Positions 1-7,669 of a DNA stretch of 11,911 bases are shown piece by piece; position 1 is the first letter of the stretch; the number at the start of each line of letters is the position of its first letter. The DNA is taken from positions 1 through 11,911 of the forward strand of contig CAKTVN010000031.1 in the NCBI GenBank assembly GCA_934623545.1, written 5' to 3'. The notes under the pieces are model-generated. The model was given only the letters and a program-made list of their open reading frames with translations. It was not told where the DNA came from and did no database searches. Made by a program: the position numbers and the translations under genes. The DNA comes from an uncultured Oscillospiraceae bacterium (GTDB lineage: Bacteria; Bacillota; Clostridia; Oscillospirales; Oscillospiraceae).

Positions 1-1
1 G

Positions 2-433
2 GAGGAGCTCGCCGCCTATCTGGAGGAGCTTCGCCCGCATCTGTGCCACTGGTTCACGGTGGACGACCTCATGTATCTCAAGCGCGGCGGGCGCATCTCC
101 GCCTCCACAGCGCTGCTCGGCACCGCGCTTCAGATCAAGCCTGTCATGCACACCGACAACGACGGCAAACTCGCCAACGTCTCCAAAGCCAGAGGGCGCA
201 AGGCTTCCATCCGTGCTCTGGTCGACCGCATGGAGCAGACTGCCATCGACCCCTCCAGCCAGACCGTGTTCATCTGCCACGGTGATTGCATCGAGGACGC
301 CGAGTACGCCGCCGGACTCATCCGGGAGCGCTTCGGCATTCAGGACATTGTCATCAACTACACCGGTCCTGTCATCGGCGCGCATTCCGGTCCCGGAACG
401 CTCGCGATCTTCTTCGTCGGAACCGAACGGTAA
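2..433 (+). CDS. DegV family fatty-acid-binding protein, C-terminal part (5' end outside window)
   Basis: The frame is open from base 2 to the TAA at 431-433, giving 143 residues of a protein whose start lies left of the window. The family hallmark VDDLMYLKRGGRIS is present, followed by an LGTALQIKP segment, an IKPVM..DGKL turn and a lysine/arginine-rich KARGRKASIR helix. The end, GPVIGAHSGPGTLAIFFVG, matches the conserved C-terminal domain of DegV proteins. These two-domain cytoplasmic proteins bind one fatty acid; in several Firmicutes they are FakB subunits that present exogenous fatty acid to the FakA kinase. Whether this copy is a FakB cannot be decided without the N-terminal domain. It converges on the opp operon and is followed 7 bases after its stop by a terminator. 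Family assignment is firm; the physiological role is inferred from the family. Confidence 0.93.
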   Translation, partial: EELAAYLEELRPHLCHWFTVDDLMYLKRGGRISASTALLGTALQIKPVMHTDNDGKLANVSKARGRKASIRALVDRMEQTAIDPSSQTVFICHGDCIEDAEYAAGLIRERFGIQDIVINYTGPVIGAHSGPGTLAIFFVGTER

Positions 434-440
434 AAAATCA

Positions 441-466
441 TGCCGCCCGCAAGGGTGGCATTTTTT
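441..466 (+). terminator. Intrinsic terminator of the DegV-family gene
   Basis: TGCCGCCC (441-448) pairs with GGGTGGCA (453-460), with one G-T wobble, around a GCAA (GNRA-type) loop. Six T residues follow at 461-466. It starts 7 bases after the DegV stop codon, the classic Rho-independent layout on the plus strand. Confidence 0.85.
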
Positions 467-485
467 GTCACCCCTTCGGGGTGAC
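467..485. repeat. Symmetric hairpin between the two converging terminators
   Basis: GTCACCCC (467-474) and GGGGTGAC (478-485) form a perfect 8-bp stem with a TTC loop. The stem is flanked by T6 on the left and A5 on the right, so each strand reads it as a hairpin followed by a T-run. It can back up termination in both directions between the plus-strand DegV gene and the minus-strand opp operon. Confidence 0.7.
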
Positions 486-514
486 AAAAACGGACCCGCT
501 TTACAGCGGGTCCG
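486..514 (-). terminator. Intrinsic terminator at the end of the opp operon
   Basis: CGGACCCGCT (491-500) and AGCGGGTCCG (505-514) form a perfect 10-bp stem with a 4-base loop. Read on the minus strand, it is followed by TTTTT (490-486). It begins 6 bases past the stop codon of the last operon gene, so it is the expected transcript end. Confidence 0.88.
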
Positions 515-520
515 CTTCTT

Positions 521-1789
521 TTACTTGGAAATCGTCTTCTGCGTATATGTGATACGCTCATTTTGGAACAGCTGCTCCAGCACGATTGCAGGGTCCGTGT
601 GCAGGATCACGCGGTCCTTGCAGTAGACCGTATCAATGCCCCGCTGCCGGAGCGCCAACAGCGCCGTCTCATCCAGCGAATCCGCCAGATAGATTTCCGC
701 CAGCGCCAGCGCGATCTGCCCGCAGGTCTGATCGGAGGCATACGCCGTCAGATCGTTCACAGCCGCGTGGCTCAATCCGTCGCGTAGCGCGATATAGGGT
801 GTGCGCACCTCGCCGGCGGCGTAGGTGTAATAGTGCAGCGTATCCAGCTCGTTACGCGCGTAGCCGCGCAGATAGACGATCGCGTCCGCTTCGCCGCAGC
901 GCATCACCGCCGCCGGATAGGTCGCCTCCCCCACCCGGTCGTAGATGTTGAAGGAATAGTCCTCCCCGCTGCCAAGGCGGCGGGAAAAGCCGTCGTAGCT
1001 CGACAGCCCCCCGCGGGTGTATCCGGCTTCCTTCAGCGCCTGCGCCAGATCGTCCGCAATGAACGCATTTTTCAGCCAGAAGAAATCCAGCAGCGCCGCG
1101 GTCTCGTTTTCCTCCGCGAAGCGGAGATACTTCTCCGACACGTTCAGCCGCACCTGCCCGTCTCCGAGCAGCTCCAGCGAGACCGCGTCCGGGTCCGCCG
1201 CAAACGCGGCTGCCGCGTCCACATACGCCTTGACATCCGCGTCCAGAAGCGGGTCAAAATTCTCCGCCTCATAGTCGTACACACAGCCGAAGAGCGCGTC
1301 ATACTGCTCATAGACCGGTCCGAGAAACAGAAGCCTGCTCCCGGAATCTACGACCGCTTCCAGCGCCGCATAGAGCGCCGCGTCGACCGTGACCATCTCG
1401 TTCGGATGCTGGTTCAGATACGCAAGATTCCGGCAGCCCTCAAACAGCTCCGTCGCGTGATACATCTGATAGGCGCGCGTCGCCGCCTCGGTATAGAGCG
1501 CGGACAGGCGCTTATACTCGACCGTCGCCGAGGTCTCGCCCTTTCCCAGATCGTATTGCAGCACGAACTCCGACGTGCAGTTCATCTCGCTCGAGGTCTT
1601 TGCCTCGATCTGCGTCCAGCCGGCGCTTCGGCTGACGAGCTGCGACACGCCGTAGGTCAAAAATCCCACGCCTAGCGCGATCAGAACGACCACCGCGATC
1701 ATCCGTTTTGTCGTGTCGCCCTCCGGCAGCTGAATGCGCTGTACCGGACGCGGCTGCTGCGGGCGGCGATCTCTAGCCGAACGACCCAT
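521..1789 (-). CDS. Membrane-anchored, degenerate ApbE-like protein
   Basis: A 422-residue protein with a short basic, Pro/Gln-rich cytoplasmic N-terminus, one membrane helix at about residues 30-52 and a large presumably extracytoplasmic domain. I align the domain by eye to ApbE FAD:protein FMN transferases. NLAYLN..PNEMVTVDAALYAAL (121-143) matches the 'S.IN....V.V....LL' region, and GSRLLFLGPV (150-159) sits where GAFDPTVGPL belongs. LLDFFWLKNAFIADDLAQAL (233-252) sits where LDLGGIAKGYAVD belongs, and GYTRGGLSSYDG (256-267) where the LGGN segment belongs. The last 100 residues follow the closing repeat. Key flavin and metal motifs (DPTVG, GGIAKG, the HIIDP.TG histidine) are lost, so transferase activity is unlikely. 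The ATG is 9 bases after the oppF stop with a GAGG site 5 bases upstream. It is the last gene before the operon terminator. Function is unknown; roles in transporter assembly or sensing are speculation. Confidence 0.62.
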   Translation of the reverse strand: MGRSARDRRPQQPRPVQRIQLPEGDTTKRMIAVVVLIALGVGFLTYGVSQLVSRSAGWTQIEAKTSSEMNCTSEFVLQYDLGKGETSATVEYKRLSALYTEAATRAYQMYHATELFEGCRNLAYLNQHPNEMVTVDAALYAALEAVVDSGSRLLFLGPVYEQYDALFGCVYDYEAENFDPLLDADVKAYVDAAAAFAADPDAVSLELLGDGQVRLNVSEKYLRFAEENETAALLDFFWLKNAFIADDLAQALKEAGYTRGGLSSYDGFSRRLGSGEDYSFNIYDRVGEATYPAAVMRCGEADAIVYLRGYARNELDTLHYYTYAAGEVRTPYIALRDGLSHAAVNDLTAYASDQTCGQIALALAEIYLADSLDETALLALRQRGIDTVYCKDRVILHTDPAIVLEQLFQNERITYTQKTISK

Positions 1790-1798
1790 AGCGCCTCG

Positions 1799-3133
1799 CT
1801 ACAGGACGGACAGCCCGACAAGCACCGCGATCAGAGCCACAACAACGCCCAATGTGATCAGACCGGCGATCGCGCCCTTCTTACACATCTTGTAGTTGCG
1901 GATATAGTGGTACTTTCGGTAGATCCATCCGCCGATCAAGCCCAAAATCGGCAGGAAGAAGGATAGCAGCGCCAGCCAGAAGCTGCCGGTGTCATGCAGC
2001 GGCGCGTCCAGAATGTAGTTGCTGCCGGACATCGCCTCTTCGTCGTCCTTCTTGCCCTCGGCAGCCTTGCGTTCTTCCATCGCAATGCGCTCTTCCTCAG
2101 GAAGGATGGTAATGCTCTTGAGCGGAACGCCCTTTTCGCGGACGTCCTTATAGGTCTCAATCTCCTTGCTGCTGCCGTAGACATAGTGGTTGTGCCCGAT
2201 GCAGACCAGCTCCGGTTTTTCCTCGCTGTAATCATGGATCGTCGGGTCGTAGCTGAAGAGCACCTTGTTCTTCTCCAGATCCGGATCCGGAATTGGAATT
2301 GCGGAGATCAGCGAGCGCGTATACGGATGCAGCGGGAAGTTGAACAGCTCCTCCGCGTCTGCAACCTCCACGATGTCGCCCTTGTAGATGACGCCGATGC
2401 GGTCGGAGATAAAGCGGACGATGGAAAGGTCGTGTGCGATGAACAGATACGTCGTGCCCTGCTCGCGCTGGAATTTCTTGAGCAGATTCAGCACCTGCGC
2501 GCGGATGGAGACGTCCAGCGCGGAGATCGGCTCGTCCGCGACGACCAGCTCCGGCTCCATGACCATGGCGCGCGCCAGACCGATCCTCTGCCGCTGACCG
2601 CCGGAAAATTCGTGCGGATAGCGCGTCAGATGCTCGGGCAGAAGACCGACCTCAGTGATCATGTTCTCGACCTTCTGCACGCGGTCGGCTTCGTTTTTGA
2701 ACAGATGGAAGTTGTAGAGACCCTCCGAGACGATATAGTCGACGGTCGCGCGCTCGTTCAGCGATGCAGCCGGGTCCTGGAAGACCATCTGGATGTTGCG
2801 GATGACCTCACGGTCCAGCGAACGCGGAATTTTACCGGAAATGCGAACGCCCTTATAGTCGATCTCACCGGCGGCGCAGGGGTTGACGCGGATGACCGCG
2901 CGACCGATGGTCGTCTTGCCCGAGCCGGACTCGCCGACCAGCGAGAAGGTCTCGCCCTTGTAGATATCGAAGGAGGCGTTCTTGACGGCGCGAACCTCAT
3001 TATCGCCCTTGCCGAAGGTGATGTCGACGTTTTTCAGCGAGAGGAGGATCTCCTTGCCGTTGCTGGGGTCGATCGGACCATGCTCCGGCAGATGCGCCGT
3101 TCTGGTTTTTGTGTTTTGATCTTTATTTGCCAC
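1799..3133 (-). CDS. oppF: Oligopeptide ABC transporter ATPase OppF with a C-terminal membrane extension
   Basis: A 444-residue protein. Residues 28-325 are an OppF/AmiF-type nucleotide-binding subunit that hydrolyses ATP at the inner membrane face together with OppD. Walker [10 protein letters not shown] is at 67-75, the Q-loop FQD at 118-120, signature FSGGQRQR at 176-183, Walker B VVADEP at 197-202 and switch His234. The [17 protein letters not shown] segment (269-285) and the [12 protein letters not shown] segment (307-318) are typical of Gram-positive OppF, which usually ends near residue 310-330. Here a charged linker (about 326-383) leads into two hydrophobic segments at about 384-405 and 420-443, with a basic stretch between them. 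This tail is unusual for a soluble subunit. The start is GTG, with GGAGG 8 bases upstream overlapping the oppD stop codon. It lies fifth in the operon. Confidence 0.93.
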   Translation of the reverse strand: MANKDQNTKTRTAHLPEHGPIDPSNGKEILLSLKNVDITFGKGDNEVRAVKNASFDIYKGETFSLVGESGSGKTTIGRAVIRVNPCAAGEIDYKGVRISGKIPRSLDREVIRNIQMVFQDPAASLNERATVDYIVSEGLYNFHLFKNEADRVQKVENMITEVGLLPEHLTRYPHEFSGGQRQRIGLARAMVMEPELVVADEPISALDVSIRAQVLNLLKKFQREQGTTYLFIAHDLSIVRFISDRIGVIYKGDIVEVADAEELFNFPLHPYTRSLISAIPIPDPDLEKNKVLFSYDPTIHDYSEEKPELVCIGHNHYVYGSSKEIETYKDVREKGVPLKSITILPEEERIAMEERKAAEGKKDDEEAMSGSNYILDAPLHDTGSFWLALLSFFLPILGLIGGWIYRKYHYIRNYKMCKKGAIAGLITLGVVVALIAVLVGLSVL

Positions 3134-3145
3134 AGCCCTGCCCTC

Positions 3146-4894
3146 CTATATGTTGAATGCGCGGATGAGCTTTTCATGAATATCCTGAATCGCTTCCGGC
3201 TTTTCGATCTTCGGCGCTCTCGGGTCCAGCAGCCAGGTCTTCGCAAAATGCGTCTGCGAGATCTGGAACATCGGGGGCTCCTTGACCGTATCGATCTTCA
3301 GACAGTAGGGGTTTCTCGGCGCAAACGGGTCGCCGATGATCTTGTTATAGAGCGAGGGCGGCGTGCCCGCGATGGAATACAGTGTCGTATCGCGCTGCGC
3401 AAGCTGCGGCAGGGACGACAGCAGCGCCCACGTATAGGGATGGCGCGGGTCGAGGAACACGTCGTGCACCGTACCGAGCTCGACGATCTGACCGGCATAC
3501 AGCACCGCCACGCGGTCTGCAATGTTTGCCACAACGCCGAGATCGTGCGTGATGAACACGATGGTGTAGCCAAATTCCTTCTGAAGCTCCTTGATGAGCT
3601 TGAGGATCTGCGCCTGAATGGTGACGTCCAGCGCGGTCGTCGGCTCGTCGCAGATCAGGATCTTCGGCTGGCAGGAAAGCGCAATGGCGATGACGATCCT
3701 CTGGCGCATACCGCCGGAATACTGGAACGGATAGTCGTCAAAGCGGTTTTCCGCGTTCGGGATGCCGACCTTCTTCATCAGCTCGATGGCTCTGGCTCTT
3801 GCCTCCGCCTCCGAGCAGTCCTGATGCTTGAGAATGACCGACGTGATCTGCTTGCCGATCGTGATGATCGGGTTGAGCGAGGTCATCGGGTCCTGGAAGA
3901 CCGTTGCGATCTTGCCGCCGCGGATCTGGTCCCAGTCGCGCGGATAGCGAATCTTCGCAAGGTCAATGACGCACGTGCCGTGCAGCTTGTCTGCGGTCTC
4001 GTCCAGATAGCGGACACGGAAGGCGACCTCGTCAAAGACATTGGTGCGCACCGCGTCGTCCGAAAGGTCGACGCCGAGCTGCATTGCCTTCTTGAGCGTG
4101 CGCAGCAGCCCCGAGATGGACTTCAGCCGGCGATACAGGCTGTAGCGTCCGACGGAAAGATAAATTTCCTTCGCGAGGATCTCGTTGCGCGCCTCGGTCT
4201 CTTCGCTGATCTCGCCCGCACACTCCACCGCATAGCGCTTCTGAAGCGCCGCGAGCTTCTGCTCGTAGTCCTTCTCGTAGCCGGTGTCCTTCTTGGCAGC
4301 CTCGCGGTGCTCGTGAATGATGGTTTCCTTTTTGTTTTTCAGCGCCTTGATCTGGTCGTCGAGCGCGGAGATCTGCTTCGCGGTCTCCTTGACTCTTGCC
4401 TTTTCCTTCGACGGGTCGATGGTCTGCTTGAGGTTATAGAGCTCCGTCCGCTGGAAGGTCAGGTCGCTGATCTGCGCATCAATCTCCTGCGTTTCCGCCT
4501 CGCTCAGACCGGTCCGCGCCTTGTTCGCGGACTTGAGCTCCAGCATTTCGCGGTACGTCGCCGCGCCGAGCTCCAGCTTGGAATAGCGGTCGAGCTGGCG
4601 CTTCATGGACGCGACCTTGCTGCGCGCCTGCGCGTCGTAGTCGACGGTCGTGTCGGCAAGGGTGGGGTCGTTGAAGATGATGCTGCCGTTGTCGATGTAG
4701 CCGTTGTCATCCAGCATACCGGCAAAGGTCTTGGTAAACACGGATTTGCCCGCGGCGGATTCGCCGACGATGGCGATGGACTCGTTTTCATAGATGTCCA
4801 GCGAGATGCCGCGGATGGCAGTTAAGGTCCTGCCGCGGACCTGGAATTTGATCTTCAGGTCCTTGATCGAGAGCAATACTTTCTTATCTTCCAT
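3146..4894 (-). CDS. oppD: Oligopeptide ABC transporter ATPase OppD with a large internal insertion
   Basis: A 582-residue protein, against roughly 330-355 for usual OppD/AmiE. Walker A GESAAGKS is at 44-51, Q-loop [12 protein letters not shown] at 331-342, signature YSGGMRQR at 392-399, Walker B ILICDEP at 412-418, D-loop ALD at 421-423 and switch His450. The C-terminus ([12 protein letters not shown], then FQISQTH, then [11 protein letters not shown]) matches Gram-positive OppD. Between NDPTLAD (75-81) and the [11 protein letters not shown] strand (about 320-330) lie about 225 extra residues, largely helical and charged, with heptad-like stretches near 136-220. All ATPase motifs are intact, so it should be active. 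I chose the ATG at 4894 rather than an upstream in-frame codon because AAGGGG stands 6 bases before it and the extra 30 residues would overlap oppC. It is preceded by oppC and followed by oppF. Confidence 0.93.
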   Translation of the reverse strand: MEDKKVLLSIKDLKIKFQVRGRTLTAIRGISLDIYENESIAIVGESAAGKSVFTKTFAGMLDDNGYIDNGSIIFNDPTLADTTVDYDAQARSKVASMKRQLDRYSKLELGAATYREMLELKSANKARTGLSEAETQEIDAQISDLTFQRTELYNLKQTIDPSKEKARVKETAKQISALDDQIKALKNKKETIIHEHREAAKKDTGYEKDYEQKLAALQKRYAVECAGEISEETEARNEILAKEIYLSVGRYSLYRRLKSISGLLRTLKKAMQLGVDLSDDAVRTNVFDEVAFRVRYLDETADKLHGTCVIDLAKIRYPRDWDQIRGGKIATVFQDPMTSLNPIITIGKQITSVILKHQDCSEAEARARAIELMKKVGIPNAENRFDDYPFQYSGGMRQRIVIAIALSCQPKILICDEPTTALDVTIQAQILKLIKELQKEFGYTIVFITHDLGVVANIADRVAVLYAGQIVELGTVHDVFLDPRHPYTWALLSSLPQLAQRDTTLYSIAGTPPSLYNKIIGDPFAPRNPYCLKIDTVKEPPMFQISQTHFAKTWLLDPRAPKIEKPEAIQDIHEKLIRAFNI

Positions 4895-4900
4895 GCTGCA

Positions 4901-4907
4901 CCCCTTA
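4901..4907 (-). promoter_or_regulatory. Ribosome binding site that fixes the oppD start
   Basis: The minus strand reads TAAGGGG with 6 bases before the ATG at 4894. The TA belongs to the oppC stop codon (TAA, 4907-4905), so stop and SD overlap, which suggests translational coupling. This supports ATG 4894 over the longer frame starting at 4984. Confidence 0.75.
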
Positions 4908-5885
4908 TCTATGCGTTCTCGGGTCGGATGCGTCGCCCAGATTCTGACCGACCACATACAAAATGATCGTGATGATGGATGCAAGCAGGACCGGGCTCCA
5001 GAACTCGAAGCCCCAGCCGGGCGTGACCATGGCGCTTTCAGCCGCGTAGATCAGCTTGCCGAGCGACATCTCGGAAAGACCCATGCCGATGTAGGACAGG
5101 AAGACCTCGTAGGAGATGTAGGACGGGATCTCCGTCGCAGCCAGCGTCACGATGACGGAGGTCATGAACGGCAGGATGTTTTTCATCGCGATGCGCACCG
5201 TCGGCGTGCCGAGGCAGCGCGAGGCGAGGTTATACTCACGGTCTCGGATGATGACGACCTGCGTGCGGATGAAGTACGCGATGCCGAGCCAGCCCGTGAC
5301 CGTCAGCGCGAAGACCATCGACCAGAAGCTTGCGGTCATGATCATGACGATGACGGAGATGAGCAGGATATAGGGGATGTTGCCGATGATGTTGTAGATG
5401 ACCATCATGATCGAGTCGAACTTCTTTGAGAAGCCCCACAGCGCGCCGATCACGACGCCGACGGTCAGGTTGATCGCCGCGCAGATGAACGCGAGCGACA
5501 GGGAGATCTCCGCGCCGTGCCAGATGGCGTCGAACGTGGACTGACCGGCGTCGCCGGTGCCAAGCATGGTGTGGATGCTGAAGCCGTACTTCGCGATCGC
5601 CTTGGACGGGCTCAGATGCTTCGCGCTCGCGTTCAGCAGGTTCGCAAACCGGTCATAGCCGGAGAAGATCGGGTAAATATAGGAGAAGACGATGACCAGC
5701 GCAAGGATGGCAAGGATGATGATGTTGAGCTTCTTCTTGAAGAAGACACGGAACACGGAGTGCCAGTAGGAATACCGCGGCGCGGTGATCTTTTCCGAGT
5801 CGAGACTGCTGTTGTCGATGCGGGAGAAGAGCTCCTCCTCCGACAGACCCAGATCGTCGACGTTCACATATTCGTTTTTCTTCAT
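4905..5885 (-). CDS. oppC: Oligopeptide ABC transporter permease OppC
   Basis: A 326-residue integral membrane protein, normal length for OppC/AmiD. A cytoplasmic N-terminal stretch (1-50) precedes the first helix (about 53-72), matching the OppC_N arrangement. A periplasmic-side loop leads to the core HTMLGTGDAGQSTFDAIWHGAEISL (105-129), the usual 'GTD.lGrD.......GaRiSL' entry to the permease domain. Five more hydrophobic segments follow. The EAA loop that docks on the ATPases is at about 218-239 (YNLASRCLGTPTVRIAMKNILP), with the invariant Gly226 and the I-LP end. A GTG at 5891 is also in frame, but it follows the oppB stop directly and leaves only 3 bases to AAGG. The ATG at 5885 has AGGTGA at good spacing and is preferred. 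It pairs with OppB to form the translocation path. Confidence 0.95.
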   Translation of the reverse strand: MKKNEYVNVDDLGLSEEELFSRIDNSSLDSEKITAPRYSYWHSVFRVFFKKKLNIIILAILALVIVFSYIYPIFSGYDRFANLLNASAKHLSPSKAIAKYGFSIHTMLGTGDAGQSTFDAIWHGAEISLSLAFICAAINLTVGVVIGALWGFSKKFDSIMMVIYNIIGNIPYILLISVIVMIMTASFWSMVFALTVTGWLGIAYFIRTQVVIIRDREYNLASRCLGTPTVRIAMKNILPFMTSVIVTLAATEIPSYISYEVFLSYIGMGLSEMSLGKLIYAAESAMVTPGWGFEFWSPVLLASIITIILYVVGQNLGDASDPRTHR

Positions 5886-5891
5886 ATTCAC

Positions 5892-7463
5892 TCACCTTGC
5901 TTTCGAGACGAAGCTGATTCTCGGATCGACCAGCGTAATGAGCAGGTCGCCCAGAATGACGGACACGACCGACAGCAGCGCGTAGAACAGCGTCAGACCG
6001 ACGATCACGCTGTTGTCGTAGGCGTTGATCGCGGTGGTCAGCAGGTTGCCGGCGCCCGGGACGACGTAAACGCGCTCGGTGATGATCGCGCCGACCAGCG
6101 CGCCGAGGACCGTCGCCGGGAGGCTGTGGACCAGCGGGATCGCTGCGTTCTTGAAGATATGCTTCGTGAAGATCTCGCTCTCAGACAGACCGCCGGAGCG
6201 CGCGAACTTGACATAGTCGGAGTTCATCTGGTCGATCATATAGCGGCGCAGCCATTTCATGAGGTTGCCGAGCTGCGGCAGCGCCAGTGAGATGATCGGC
6301 AGCACGAACATCGCCTTGCTGTTTTTCTCAAGGTCAAACGTCGTCGGAAGACCCGCCATACCGCCGATCGCCTTGACCATGAAGATATAGGCAAGGGACG
6401 GGACCGCAAGGCTGAAGACGATGTAGACCGTACCGATATGGTCGACAAGCTTGTCCTTCTTGCGCGCCATGAGAATGCCGAGCGGAATGCCGAGCAGATA
6501 CGCCAGAACGCTTGACAAAATGCCCATCACGAACGAGAAGCCGATCTTGGACATATTGTTGCTGACCGTCAGGACGTTGGTGTAATCATCCGTGAAGCGG
6601 TCCGCCGCGATCTGGTTGGTCTCGCGCGAACCGGCGGCATAGGTCGCCGAATGCAGGTCGTCGGCGCTCTCTTCGGTCAGACCCGTCGGGAACGTCATCG
6701 TGCTCTTGACGTAAGAGCCCTGCGATTTGGTCATAGTGGTAAAGACGTCCACGCCCTGGTTGACAACATAGGAGGTACCAAGGCTGATCGTCAGAAGATT
6801 CTGATGGAAATAGGGGAAATTGTCATCAAAATAGATGAGATACTTGTGCGTCGTGCCGTTGCCGATCAATGCAGGCGAGAATTTCGTCCCTCCGTAGACC
6901 GGGTCATACCAGGTGAAGGTCAGACCTCTTTTCCCGATATCCTCCTGGACATTATGGATGTTGTCCACGGTGAGAATACTGCCGAAGTATTTCAGCACGC
7001 GCACCACAAGCGGCGTATCCTTGTGCGCAAAGAGCTGCTGCGCGCCGCCGGAGGCGACTTTGCGCTTGCCCTGCATTTTGGCGTCCAGCGGGACGACCGT
7101 ATAGCCCTGCGACTCATAATAGTCGGTGAACTTTTCAATATATTCCGCAACAACGCCGTCTGCCTTCTCGATCGTTCGGGGCAGCTTGGACGCCGCTTCG
7201 CGGGTCTCTTCGTCGATGTCGCCGTTCTTTGCGAGCTTGTTCAGATAATCGGCATACGTCACATAGTCGAGGTAGCCGTATTCCTTCCACTTACGGAATT
7301 TATAGGTGGTTTTTGCGTTATTGAGCTGATGGCTGTAAACGGGGTCCATTGCAAAGACCAGATTACGGTCAAGCATGGAATAGATCATCACCATAACGAT
7401 AATCGTAGCCGCGCAAGCCGACAGGATGCCGAACAGCAAACGCTTTACTAAATATTTTGACAT
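5892..7463 (-). CDS. oppB: Oligopeptide ABC transporter permease OppB (AmiC-like, long outer loop)
   Basis: A 523-residue permease, close to the roughly 500 residues of AmiC-type OppB of Gram-positive bacteria and much longer than the roughly 310 of enterobacterial OppB. Helix 1 is at about 8-30. A large extracytoplasmic region (about 31-300) includes DPVYGGTKFSPALIGNGT (187-204) and NLLTISLGTSYVVNQGVDVF (222-241), then LTEESADDLH (262-271). The transmembrane core begins at about 306. The EAA loop is at about 416-443 (DYVKFARSGGLSESEIF...IPL), with a second conserved GAIITERVYVVPGAGNLL block at 458-475. I start at ATG 7463 because AGAAGGG lies 6 bases upstream; an in-frame ATG at 7481 lies inside a stem-loop arm and has no SD. 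Its TGA is immediately followed by oppC. The loop probably contacts the binding lipoprotein. Confidence 0.95.
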   Translation of the reverse strand: MSKYLVKRLLFGILSACAATIIVMVMIYSMLDRNLVFAMDPVYSHQLNNAKTTYKFRKWKEYGYLDYVTYADYLNKLAKNGDIDEETREAASKLPRTIEKADGVVAEYIEKFTDYYESQGYTVVPLDAKMQGKRKVASGGAQQLFAHKDTPLVVRVLKYFGSILTVDNIHNVQEDIGKRGLTFTWYDPVYGGTKFSPALIGNGTTHKYLIYFDDNFPYFHQNLLTISLGTSYVVNQGVDVFTTMTKSQGSYVKSTMTFPTGLTEESADDLHSATYAAGSRETNQIAADRFTDDYTNVLTVSNNMSKIGFSFVMGILSSVLAYLLGIPLGILMARKKDKLVDHIGTVYIVFSLAVPSLAYIFMVKAIGGMAGLPTTFDLEKNSKAMFVLPIISLALPQLGNLMKWLRRYMIDQMNSDYVKFARSGGLSESEIFTKHIFKNAAIPLVHSLPATVLGALVGAIITERVYVVPGAGNLLTTAINAYDNSVIVGLTLFYALLSVVSVILGDLLITLVDPRISFVSKAR

Positions 7464-7469
7464 AATCAA

Positions 7470-7476
7470 CCCTTCT
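7470..7476 (-). promoter_or_regulatory. Ribosome binding site that fixes the oppB start
   Basis: AGAAGGG on the minus strand lies 6 bases before ATG 7463. It begins 1 base after the base of the 14-bp stem-loop at 7478-7543, so ribosome access could be affected by that structure. Confidence 0.7.
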
Positions 7477-7477
7477 C

Positions 7478-7543
7478 GCATCAGTTGACACGAACACCCA
7501 CGCGCAAAGCAGCTCGGGCGTGGGGATCTGTGTCAACTGATGC
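7478..7543. repeat. Long stem-loop just upstream of oppB
   Basis: GCATCAGTTGACAC (7478-7491) and GTGTCAACTGATGC (7530-7543) pair perfectly over 14 bp. An inner stem CCCACGC (7497-7503) with GCGTGGG (7518-7524) adds 7 bp. On the minus (coding) strand no T-run follows; the oppB SD comes next, so this is not a terminator for the operon. On the plus strand it is followed by CTTTTTT (7544-7550) and would act as a terminator for antisense transcripts. Likely role on the operon mRNA: stabiliser or processing boundary between oppA and oppBCDF. Confidence 0.7.
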
Positions 7544-7554
7544 CTTTTTTAATG

Positions 7555-7598
7555 ACAGGCGCGGAGTTTCCCCTGCGTTGCGGGGAAAGCACGCCTGT
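7555..7598. repeat. Second stem-loop in the oppA-oppB gap
   Basis: ACAGGCG (7555-7561) pairs with CGCCTGT (7592-7598). An inner stem TTTCCCC (7567-7573) pairs with GGGGAAA (7582-7588), separated from the outer stem by a small internal loop. No T-run follows on the minus strand. Confidence 0.65.
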
Positions 7599-7605
7599 GT
7601 GAGGA

Positions 7606-7635
7606 GTGGGGGAAGAACCGAGGCTCTCCCCCCAC
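7606..7635. repeat. First stem-loop after the oppA stop codon
   Basis: On the minus strand GTGGGGGGAGAGC pairs with GTTCTTCCCCCAC over 13 bp with two G-T wobbles and a 4-base loop. It begins 34 bases past the oppA stop. The following bases (TCCTCACACAGG) contain no T-run, so it is not a standard terminator. It would be well placed to protect the oppA message from 3' exonucleases. Confidence 0.65.
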
Positions 7636-7669
7636 CGGATGATCTTATGGGAAAATCGTTATGGTCGGA

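Noticed and set aside
1994..4825. A 943-codon open frame on the plus strand opposite oppF and oppD
   Set aside because: It lies antisense to two genes with complete ABC ATPase motifs, has an Arg/Leu/Val/Asp-rich composition without any recognisable domain, and results from GC-rich codon use leaving few stops on the opposite strand.
5892..7463. The extra 200 or more residues of OppB as a novel insertion
   Set aside because: A long extracytoplasmic loop after helix 1 is established for AmiC-type OppB of Gram-positive bacteria, and the conserved segments of that loop are present here.
7484..7536. TTGACA boxes on both strands near the oppB start, as a possible internal promoter
   Set aside because: The two boxes are the two arms of the 14-bp inverted repeat, and no -10 like sequence stands 16-18 bases downstream on either strand.
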